DNA of 64,000 nucleotides from Opisthocomus hoazin (Eukaryota > Chordata > Aves > Opisthocomiformes > Opisthocomidae): contig NC_134417.1 in assembly GCF_030867145.1 (NCBI RefSeq), positions 11,881,577-11,945,576 of the forward strand, read 5' to 3'. Both the position numbers and the translations under genes were made by a program. Under the pieces are notes generated by a model, which saw only the letters and a program-made list of their open reading frames with translations, had not been told where the DNA came from and searched no databases. Each line of letters begins with the position of its first letter. Position 1 is the first letter of the stretch. Positions 11,590 to 64,000 of this stretch are shown one piece after another.

Positions 11590-12015
11590 ATCGTATCAGT
11601 ATAAAACTTTAATGTCAGATTTTCTAATCTACAAGTAAACTGAATAACAAAGATCTTTGCAAAAATATACAGTAGCTTATAAAGTCAGAATGCATTCCTT
11701 CAATATTGCAAGATTTTTCATAGAGCAGATATATACATAAGAAACTTGCGGAGACTTGCACAGTCCAAGTGTTAAGCAGTTCCTATGTACTGCCTTCTGT
11801 ATGTATACACAACATAAGCTGTACCAGCCGGCACATCTGCAAGTGTACTCATAACACATTCGCAAGTGTGTTGTGTATTTTACATAGATTTCGGACTGTT
11901 GCGCTGCTTACAGTCAGAAATCAACAGAAGTAACCAGTTCTCACTGATGAATACCTTCTCAAGAACATTACAGCTACATCACTTGGGAATGGTGTCATTC
12001 CAAAGTGAACAGATT
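11590..12015 (-). other. ATR: ATR 3' untranslated region (approximate)
   Basis: Follows the ATR stop codon. The end is inferred from an ATTAAA hexamer on the minus strand at 11,613-11,608 with a GT/T-rich stretch after it. The true cleavage site is not visible. Confidence 0.55.
11608..11613 (-). terminator. ATR: candidate ATR polyadenylation signal ATTAAA
   Basis: ATTAAA on the minus strand about 400 nt after the stop codon, and the only good hexamer found in the interval before the XRN1 CpG island. Downstream sequence (GATGTAAAGTGGCTCTTTC) is moderately GU/U-rich. Confidence 0.5.
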
Positions 12016-54932
<42,917 letters not shown>

Positions 54933-54966
54933 GGCTCCCGCTTTGAAACAGGCCGCGCGCCGCCGA

Positions 54967-54974
54967 GGCGGGAA
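54967..54974 (+). promoter_or_regulatory. E2F-like motif GGCGGGAA upstream of the ATR ATG
   Basis: TTCCCGCC on the minus strand, 35 to 42 bp upstream of the ATR start codon, fits the E2F consensus. Binding is inferred; the setting (an S-phase checkpoint gene) makes it plausible. Confidence 0.45.
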
Positions 54975-55599
54975 CTGCGTGACGGCGTCCGGCAGGACCC
55001 AAAGCTCCTCCGTTGGCGAAGGGACGGCTGCGCTCCCCCGCGGCGCCGCTGGCGTTTAACCGCTTCGTCACCAGCCGAGAGCGCGGTCACGGCGCCTCGG
55101 GCCCGGTTTCTCATGGCCCCGCACGGGGACCCCGCGCCCCAGCAGGGCTCTACTCCGCGGCGCGGCGCACGCACAGGTAACAGCCTAGCGGCGGCCGAGC
55201 GCACGCCGCCGAAGCGCGGCCATTCCCGGCACGGGCACTGAGGGGCTGCCGGGAGCGCCAGCCGGAGCCCGGGCTGCGGCTCCAGAGGACTCCCAGCGCA
55301 CAGCGGGGGAGGGAAGCGCCGCCGTTCTGAGGGTGGCTTGCAGCGATGGGGGGGAGCGGCCCCGGTCTGAGGGGCGGCGAAGAGGAAACTTCGGCGCTGG
55401 CCGAGAAACCCCCGCTAGAACGGCCCCTGGCAGCTCACCGCCCCCGTGGCGGCACCTCCTCGGCGTGCCCCGGCGTCCCGCCACGCCGCGGGCAGAGCAC
55501 GACCACGGCTGGGCGGCCGCCAGGTCTGTCAGGTGCGAGGCGGAGACCGGCCCCAAGCGAACCCCTCCTCGGCCCGCCCCTGCCGCCTCGCCATTGGCC

Positions 55600-55699
55600 G
55601 CCGGCTCTGCCCGTCCGCCCCCCCGGCCGCGCCGGCAGCAGGTGGCGGCGGGCCCTGGCGGGCGGCGCGGCACTGCGGGCGGCGGCGGCCGGGGGGCAG
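55600..55699 (+). other. PLS1: candidate 5' noncoding exon of PLS1 ending at a splice donor
   Basis: GGGGCAG|GTAGGG at 55,699/55,700 on the plus strand is a good donor inside the CpG island. A second candidate, ATCGCG|GTGAGG, is at 55,822/55,823. The gene name rests only on conserved synteny: no plastin coding exon is present before the window ends. The start given is arbitrary, since the transcription start cannot be seen. Confidence 0.3.
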
Positions 55700-56230
55700 G
55701 TAGGGCGCGAGCGGGGTGGCGGCGTCGCTCCTTGGCCGGGGTGAGCCCGGCTCGCTGCGCTTCGGTGGTGGGAGGGTGCGCCCCGGCCGCGCGGGGCTCG
55801 GCGCTGCTCCCCGCAGATCGCGGTGAGGAGCGCGCTTAGGAAACAGTCAGAGTGTCGCGGCGGGTTTGGGTTTGGGTTTTGTTTTTTTTGTTTTACTTTT
55901 AGCGTGCGTTGCTTCCCGGTTGCGTTCCTTTGGGGGGGCGAGCGCATAAATGCGTGGAGCGTGAAGGGTGGTTTGAGTGGCGGGGAGATGCGTGAGGGGA
56001 GGCTGGAGCTGCGTTCTCCTGTCCGGGCGGTGCTGTCGCTCGCGCCGCGTTTGTGCGGGATCTCGGGCTCGGCGGCGGTTCTGGGCCGAGATGAAGCCCC
56101 TCGGAGGCTGCTGCCGCCCGTCCCGCCTGCCGGGGCCGCGCCTGCGGCGTGGGGTAGCCCCGAGCGGGGTGCGCGGGTCTGCGGCGGGGGCGGGTTCGTT
56201 TCCGGGGGATGCTCTTCGGGAACCTCGGTG

Positions 56231-59200
56231 TTTTATTCGTAGGTGGTTATTTTCGTCCTGCGAAATACGCGTGTGCCGTTTCATTAAAACGTCTGCTGAG
56301 CTTTCAAAGGTTGCTGACGTGGGAAGGACCTGGAATACTCTGAGAAACTTTGCAAAACATAACCGAGTTTTATCTTAGGTTCTTTTCCAGCGCATATTGC
56401 AATGTTTTCTACCAGATGACTTTGTGGAAGATTAGTCTTTCGAAAGTCATTCCTAGAGAGAAAGCAGAAACCGTGTAGCTTTACATCTTTGGTTGAGTAG
56501 AACTTTAGTGGTCCAGGAAGGCCGAGTATTTCTGGGTTCTGTTATCATTGCTATTTTGAAGACAAAACCTTCTACACAATTTCAGTTTAAAAAGAATCTA
56601 TTTGTTGTGAGAACAACATTCTGAGTGTAAATTTCCAAGCTGGAGACAACAATCACTAAGAAAGGTGTAAATTGCACTGCTTGCTGATTTAATGTAGTTA
56701 AAATTCCCGTGTCATCCCTGATGAACTTAAGAAAGATAGCAAGATATCTACTGGCATCTTGGAAGAGTTTGAGCAGGCTGTATTATTCTTTAGCTTTCAA
56801 TCCCAAGAAATATGATAAATTTATTGAATCGTAGACTGATTTTTTGTTGCTGTTAGTAAAGTGGGGCACATAAAGTGCTTAATGAAAAAAAAAAAGTGCT
56901 TTTGCCTGAAAGTCTCCTGAGTCAACAATGAGGTCATATTAATATAGGTATTGTAGAAGTGTCATAGGTAGAATGCTATATAAATTTTTGGTGCATTTTT
57001 TTAAGCATTTACCAAGCACGTGATTCAGGCTTTCTTCTTTTTTTGTAATAAGTACTTGTAGCAATCCACTGAAAAGAGATGTCCTTCAGCGGAAGTGAAG
57101 TTAGGAGACTTTACCTTCCTGGCTGCAAAGCCCCCACCTCCTGCCTTCTCACCATATCATCAAGTTCCTTCTGCTGCTGTGGTCTTAGAAGATTCTAAGA
57201 GTGCCCATAGTAATAATTTCATTGTGCTGTGAGGATGTAAGAAGTCTTCTGGGTGCTCTCCATAAAAACATTTTTATGGGCACTCCCCAAACCGTCCAAA
57301 GAAACACCAGCTGAAACACCTGACTTTGTTCCTTGCTGTTTTTGAACACACAATAAGCAGCTCAATAAACTCTTAATTCATCTCCTTGTTTTTTTTCTTA
57401 GGCCATTATTTTATACTTTTATGTGAGAGTGACTCATGACTAGTGAAAATGGCGTGCCTTGAGACCATTCTGTATTTTCTTTTCAAGTGCAGAATTCACA
57501 TTGGTGAAATGAGTCTTAAGTGTGCAGAGCTCACAGCTTGCAGACAGAACTTGGGGGAAATTCATGCAGATAGGTAGAGCTAAGTATCGAGTTCAATGTA
57601 TGTGGCACTGCCAAGATTTCTGCGGAAGCTGACGTTACCCTCTTTTTTTTCTCCCCCCCCCCCCGTTTGGTAGTCCTCTCCCTTGATAGCTGCATGATTC
57701 TTCCACACCCAGGCCTCTGTCCTCTTTGGCTTTCGTTGCTTCTTTACCACACTACTCTGCAGGTCAATGTACTCATTTTAAGGCACTGAGTGACTTTGCC
57801 TTGGACCAGCAGGTCCCAGAGCACAAGAACATGTTGACTGTACTTTTGTTCCCTCTGTTCTTGAATTCTGAGATACAATTACTTTTCTTGGGGCTCATCC
57901 ACCGTGTGGATTGAATGTATATGAGATGTTCCCCCATGTGGTTAGCGTGACTGCAGTTAAATCTCAGCTGCCTCTTGCAGGTATACACAAGTGATTATGC
58001 CAAGACATTTAAATGCACATGTGTGTTCCTTGATACCTGAATGAACTGTGAAGTATAAACATACAGGCTGAAATGGTGGTCAGAGGAAATGCAGCCAAGG
58101 TGGTGTGTGGGGGTCCTCTGAACTGTGCTAAATAGTTTCATGTAATATCAAGGTGTTTTTATAGCTTATCATTTGCATGGTTGCTGTACTAACACCCAAT
58201 AGTCTGCATGATTACTCAAAGACTGATTTCCATATATAGTCATGAAAGTGGTTGTCAGAGTAGTTGCCTGACCTTTGAATGCATCCCATTGTTCCTGTAC
58301 ACCATAAAAACGTGTATTCCGGCATGGTCTGTTTTTATCTATGCCTGTGTTACTTAGTCAACCTGGCTGGAATGATCAGGCACAGATTAAAATCATAATC
58401 TCATCCTGAATATTGGTTTGATGACAAAAAAAAAAAACAAAAACAAAAACAAACCAAAAATACCCCAACAACAACAAAATTGAAACAGTAAATGGTGGTA
58501 ACGACCACGGGCAAGCCAGCGACTGAAAAGCAGAATATGTACATCCAACTACTAAGCAAAAACTAACAAGAGGAAAAAAAAAAGGTGAGGAAAGAAAATA
58601 TAAAACATTAATATCTGCTTTTCTCCTGTCTTTTATTTCTATTTGTAATCAGGACAGGTCCTAGTTCTGTAAGCATTTACCCATGTTTTTTATATGAATA
58701 AGTTTGTAAGCAGGTTTAAAGACTAGTGATGATGTAAAATTAAGCATTTGAGTAATTTGAAGAACTTTTGGAACTTGGCATTATTTATATAGCAGCAATG
58801 ACTTTTTTTTTGCTTATCTACAACTACTACTGTTAAAAATAGTTGCCTATATATATCTTTGTTACTTGTTTCTTGCTTTCTAGTATTTCTAGAAAAGTAT
58901 TATTCTTGAGGCTAGTAGCTGTGGAGAAAACTCGCAGAAATGTATTTACTACCAGGATCAGTGTTACAATATCAAGATTTTCTGAGATGGTAATTTTTGA
59001 ATGAGAGTAAAATTGCTGGACTCTAGTTCCCTAAGGCAAAATTTACATACTCTCAAATGCTGATTTTAAAAACAAAAAAATGCAGAATGAAAGAATGTAG
59101 CTGTCATAATGATTTTGTGAAGGAAATTTTTCCATGGTTTAATTGGCTCTGGAAATTACTGTTTTTTTCAATTTGTAGCAACTGTGATGCTTAAAAATCC

Positions 59201-59376
59201 CTTAATAGAGTGCAGAACTCTGGAATAGTCATACTAGAAGAAAATGGTGCAGTGTTTTAATTTTAAATGTCATTTAAACAACATTTGAAAGTTCTGGCGG
59301 TTGTAATTACATAGATTCTTTTATTAAAATATGTCTTTGAATGACTGTACTGGCTACAATTTTCATAGTGAAAAAT
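56231..59376 (+). other. PLS1: noncoding stretch right of the CpG island, probable PLS1 intron 1 (left part)
   Basis: About 3.1 kb, AT-rich. It contains a 12-C run (57,653-57,664) and A/C-rich simple sequence at 58,425-58,480. No plastin EF-hand or actin-binding coding sequence recognised. Confidence 0.6.
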
Positions 59377-59831
59377 TGTTGGTCTCTGAGAGAGACTTAA
59401 TATGAGGAGAAATTATTTTCTGTGGAGTCCTGGCTGGATGAGAGGGGACATAGCTTGGTGCCGTTGAGCAACCCAGGTTCCGATCCGGAGGTGAGCCTTG
59501 GGAGCGACTGACACGGAACCCTGTTGGGAAGGTAGAGTGACGAGCTCGGGACACTGGAGCAGGGGGAACGTCACCGTTTCCTGCCACACTGTCACTTCCT
59601 TCCTGCCATGTTGTTGTTTCCTGCCACCGTACTGTTTTCACATCGAGATGCAGCTCTGCACCAATCACAACGAGTTGCAGTAGCTTTGCCTATATATGGA
59701 TTAGGGGTCTAACCATTCAGATGCTGTAATTGCTTTGCTATATAAACCTTGTTTTGCTGACTAATAAAGGTGAACGATCATACTCATATTGGGGTCACAT
59801 CGTTACAATGGATCCGTAACCCACGCCAACA
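59377..59831 (+). mobile_element. solo-LTR-like element of an endogenous retrovirus (455 bp)
   Basis: It starts TGTTGG and ends CCAACA, a perfect 6-bp terminal inverted repeat with TG...CA ends. Inside, in order, are a TATA box (TATATAAA, 59,739-59,746) and a polyadenylation signal AATAAA (59,763-59,768), then a short U5-like end, the layout of an LTR read on the plus strand. It is more GC-rich than its surroundings. No internal retroviral genes are present on either side, so it would be a solo LTR. A 9-bp direct repeat ACAATTTTC lies at 59,356-59,364 and 59,829-59,837. Confidence 0.75.
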
Positions 59832-61822
59832 ATTTTCCATCTGGTTCTGTGTTCCATACTGATTAAGACCAGACTAGAGTTTATGCATGGGAATATTAAT
59901 AAAAGTTCTGCTAAATGTCAACTTTCCCCATTCCGTGGCTTACTATAGAAACCAAACACAATGGAGGAGGGAGAAGCGGGATTCCCAGTTTTTGCCCTTT
60001 TACCCTATGTCTTTAGAAGTCAAATAAATTAAGCCTATATATCTTGGAACAGTATTCATTATTACCCTTTGGAGGAGCACATGTTACTTGGTATTTTCTC
60101 AGTACTTGGAGATTTCACTGCTCTGTGAGGATTGTGTCAATGGAATGGATATCACCTGAACAGCGTGTGATATGGAAATATCTAAACTAAAAAGATTGTT
60201 TGAGTACTCTTACATTTAATGCTTCCCATAAAGTCTGTGTGTAATGTTTGGTTGCCACCCTTCTAGTTGCAGTAACTAATTAAATAAAATATTTTCATAG
60301 CATTCTCCATGATGTGTGAAATACCTCACATCCATGATAACTGTTTCCATAAAAACTGCAAAAATCACCAGGTCTACCTGTGGATTAAAGCAAATGTAGA
60401 GCAGGAATACCAGCAAGTAAAAGGATCTGATCCTAGCAAACAGAATTATTACTGGAGGAGGTTCCACTGTATTGTGCTGGGCAACAAGGAAACAATAAAT
60501 TGTAAATATAGTGCTGGGAGAAGATATCTAAGTAACTGCAAATGCAAACCTGGCTGTTAAGATCTGTGTGAGATGGTGTCTCACTAGCTCATTGCAGCTG
60601 TGACATTCACCGAGCAAACAGTTGACCCGTGGTCATATTGTGATATGCAAAGGGATATTAGCAATGAAAACAACAACTGGCATTGGTCAGGTCAATATGG
60701 ATCAGGAGTTCCAGGTTACTGATAGAACCAGTTCTGCATTACAGTCGTGTAATCCCACTTTATTAAGGGATTTTTACGCGTCACTGTTGCTATGTCTTTA
60801 AAAAAGGGCTACAAAATGAAACAGTAAGGATGACTTCTCTGTTCTCCAGTATATTATGTTTGTGATAAAATTACTAATTACATGATTTCAGCTTTGATTC
60901 AGCTGGTCATGTGTAGGAAATAGTAAATGTCATCATGACCTTATTATATACATAATTATTTGTTTTGGTGCTTCTAAATGTAAGTTAATTCATGAATTTC
61001 TAGATTGGGGGGAGGATGTGTTCTTAGTTACTGCTATTACGTACGGGCACCCAAGGAGAGTACAGATAGTACATCACAATAGCTCATCAAGGAGGCTGGT
61101 ATTGCTAAGCCTCAGAAATAAATTATGCATAAAGCAGATTGTGTGTTTCTACATGTGTGCTTTTGGTGGGAAAAGGATTATCAACCCACTTACAGGGCTC
61201 TCTTGCAGATGTTTCCTTAATAATAATAGGCACTAGCAAAAAAAAATAATGCTGGATCCAGTATTACCCAGTTTAATTCACTTAGTGTATTCATCCTTTC
61301 ATCTTGTTAATAATCATTGGTAGAATGGACTGATTAAAAAAATTGACATGTAAAAAAGATGAAATATTAGGCCGTATGTTATCAGCAAGATTATATTTAC
61401 TTGAATACTAATTTAAAGTATTTGTCTCAGTGTAAGCTTCAAGAGCTGGCTGTTTCTTTTCAAACCAGATGTTCCTGCATTGCGTTTTGTTATCCAAAAT
61501 TTTTATAGTTTGGAATGTTTTTGTCTTGGTGATTTATCAAGCTCCTCTTCTAGCTCCACGTCTCCCTTTCTCCTGTTTTCTTTCCACGTGCCCTACCATT
61601 TCTCTTTGCAGTATTTTATCTCCTTATGACAGAGGGAAACTTGATTCTGTTCTTTCGTCCTAAAGGTAGGTCAATATAAAGTAGTGTGAAATTCTCCTTT
61701 TCCATTGAGCAGAGTTTTACTTCTGCAATGGTTTTTAGTCCTTCCAAGCTTGATTTGTAGAATCAAGATATATTTAATTGAAACTAGTATGGATTTCACC
61801 AGTGATACAGCTGGCGTCAGGA

Positions 61823-61866
61823 CCAAAAAATCCCTTTTCCAAAAAATCCCTTTTCCAAAGGGATTT
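61823..61866. repeat. 16-bp tandem repeat merging into a 10-bp-stem palindrome
   Basis: AAAAAATCCCTTTTCC occurs twice in a row (61,825-61,840 and 61,841-61,856). The second copy then forms AAATCCCTTT-TCC-AAAGGGATTT at 61,844-61,866, a perfect 10-bp inverted repeat with a 3-nt loop. Confidence 0.95.
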
Positions 61867-62681
61867 CATTACTCTGCTATTACTATGTGTCACCAGGTAC
61901 GTATTGTTAAACATACATGGAAAATAGGTATCTTCTGTAAGCTACAGTGCTGGGAACTCTGTAATGTTTTGAATGAAGTAAAATAGAACTTTGTCAGTGT
62001 TAATTAAAATATACATGTGGGCTTGCCACTGCAAAGTGGAAATTTCCATTGTGTATATGGGAATTACTCAAACTTTCTTTTTTTTAAATTAAGCCTGGCA
62101 AAATTTCAGTTGCCTCTTGCAGTTTAGTGATGTTATATGTGTCTGTCTGAGCTTTTGCATAAAGATGGTATTAAAATGGAATGCAGTCTTTTTTCAATAA
62201 AGATTAAAAAAAAAGAGGAAACTAATGTGTACACCCCAAAAAAATTTCTAAAAATCTTTGAGACCATTCATTCTGCTTGAAGCTCAAACCTCCCAGTTGT
62301 CTTATTCGGCATGGGCAAGGTGGTTTGGTCACATCTTACCAGAGCTGCTCCCAGGAGAGGCTTGCCAGCAGCACGAGACGAGTTGTTTGTCATGCCAGAG
62401 CAAATCCCTGCTTCTGGCACTCTGTGGTAAGATTGTTTTCATAAAGTGCCTTGCACCTGAAAATGGCAGCTATTGAGTCAGCTGTGCTGGGCTTTTGAAA
62501 AGGCTCTATCTGATAGACTGGCTGCCTTGGGGAAAGTAGAAATTATGAAATGGTCCATAGTAATAGATGCACATGTTTCTGTTGTGTTCCAAAATTTCTG
62601 CATGCTTTCCCTCCTGAAATAATTTTTGTGGTGGTTAATCTATGGAACTAACTCTTCTGCCATATAGTTTGTTCTTTAAGC

Positions 62682-62717
62682 TACCATTCTACTTTTTACT
62701 ACCATTCTGCTTTTTAC
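62682..62717. repeat. 18-bp tandem duplication, one mismatch
   Basis: TACCATTCTACTTTTTAC at 62,682-62,699 is followed directly by TACCATTCTGCTTTTTAC at 62,700-62,717. Confidence 0.95.
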
Positions 62718-64000
62718 TAAGTAAGTTAAGATCAAGGCATTTAAACTCAATAGGATTAATCCGTATCAGTCCTTCTCAACCAAACAAGCATATGTTGGAT
62801 GAGTGATTGGGTGATGCTGTAGTCTGTGTGCTACCTAGGTAGTGCTTCATGAAGATGTTCCTTCAGTTGTATTGCTTTCAGCTGGACTCCTAACCAGAGG
62901 GAGATAGACCAGTAACAGTGGCAAAGCTTGTCCCTCAGTGTTTGAACAAAAGTATGGAAGGTAAGCATGGTGTTGGCTTGCTAACTGATAGTGGTAGCAC
63001 AATAGATGTTTCTGTGCCTTGTTTAGAAATTTTAAAATAGGACTTCATAGATGACTGTTGAATGCTCAAGAGCATTATTTTTGGAGAGTTGGAAATATGA
63101 GTTGTTTTTCATGAATTATCACTGTGTAAAGTGGTAGTAAATAACATGACAGGATTATTCAGTTTTTGTGAAGGTCAGTGGGAGGAGGAGGAGTGCCTTG
63201 GTGTGGAATTGTAGCTAACTTAAAATCCAAAATGTTTGCTTATTTAGATAAAATGGTGTGAAATAAAATGTATGTCTTGTAAGAGCTCTTCCAGAGACAT
63301 GTTTTGCCCTTGCAAAAGAACTGAATTATCAGCAAGCTGATTTCTGTGGTAGTTGATCACACTTTATCATTTTATCATGACAGAGGCAGTTTTTAGCTAT
63401 GTATTTAATTTGCTGAATATGTGGAAAGCTGCTCTCAAAGTTCTAACAAGTGTTAGGACTTAGAAGCGTGTAAGAAATAGAGTGTAACGGTTTGGAAAGA
63501 CATTGAACTGTTACCTGGAAATTTTGGAAGACTAGCTTTTAATGCATGCTATGAGAGCAAACAATGGTCACACTACTGTGGGACATTTTAAAATGGCTAA
63601 CACAAAGCAAATATAAGTACATATTAAATTTAAGAATACTTGAAATTCATGTTTAACTGAATATAAAGACTACTTAGGTAATCTGCATGACCAGTTTACA
63701 GGATTTTTCTGTGTAGTAAGTATTGTGCACTATAGTTACTAGACTGTAGATAACTGCATAAGCATATCTTTCTCACTTTATGGGGCTTTAGGTCACTAAT
63801 TTTCAAGCAACAAGTAATTTTTTTAAAACTATCATTTTCAGATTTGTAAGGGTTGTTACTAGCCCAGCACTATTTTGTATGATAATGCTTTTACAGTACT
63901 AGGAAAAAATTATATGATTCCTGAAAAAAGGAAACAAAATTTCTAGTTGAAAAAATTGTGCACATCTTTATGCATTGTTTTGCATATTTGCAGTGTATTA

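Larger units (their letters stand above)
59832..64000 (+). other. PLS1: noncoding stretch to the window end, probable PLS1 intron 1 (right part)
   Basis: 4.2 kb, AT-rich, with two small local repeats (61,823-61,866 and 62,682-62,717). Short open frames only; no recognisable exon. Confidence 0.6.

Noticed and set aside
60309-60560. 83-codon plus-strand frame with a cysteine-rich end as a possible small secreted protein
   Set aside because: No signal peptide, no recognised family and no splice or promoter context.

Overview
The window is vertebrate nuclear DNA, almost certainly from a bird. Spliced genes with GT-AG introns alternate with CpG islands. The interspersed repeats are CR1 LINE fragments carrying the avian-type 3' end (tandem ATTCTATGA-like octamers), there are no Alu- or B1-like SINEs, and one copy looks like a solo retroviral LTR. 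The gene order XRN1-ATR, followed by a divergent promoter where other vertebrates have PLS1, is the conserved vertebrate arrangement.

Layout. (1) 1 to 10,698, minus strand: the first 12 coding exons of XRN1, the cytoplasmic 5'-3' mRNA exoribonuclease. They encode residues 1 to 447, which hold most of the catalytic nuclease core; the rest of the gene lies beyond the left edge. Its CpG-island promoter is at about 9.8 to 11.4 kb. (2) 11.6 to 54.9 kb, minus strand: a complete ATR gene, the apical DNA-replication-stress kinase. All 47 coding exons can be placed with consistent reading phase from ATG (54,932) to TGA (12,016). They give a predicted protein of 2,659 residues, against 2,644 in human, with an intact kinase active site and FATC tail. 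(3) 54.5 to 56.2 kb: a CpG island shared by ATR (leftward) and, by synteny, PLS1 (rightward). (4) 56.2 to 64 kb: no coding exon recognised; this is best read as intron 1 of PLS1 and contains a 455-bp solo-LTR-like element.

Repeats are sparse. There are CR1 3' fragments in ATR introns 3, 4, 5, 17, 30 and 44, and a much older L3/CR1-like reverse-transcriptase relic may lie in XRN1 intron 9. The ATR stop codon and the XRN1 start codon are only about 1.3 kb apart, so the two genes form a tight tandem pair on the minus strand.

The most notable observations are: loss of the residues equivalent to two phospho-sites studied in human ATR (T1989 is Ala, S428 is Pro) while S435 and the catalytic residues are kept; a perfect, in-frame 51-bp tandem duplication inside a CR1 copy; a weak XRN1 splice donor with an in-frame alternative 6 nt downstream; and a 15-nt G tract beside the first ATR splice donor. 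I found no evidence of a wholly new biological system; most of the window is ordinary, well-conserved gene structure.
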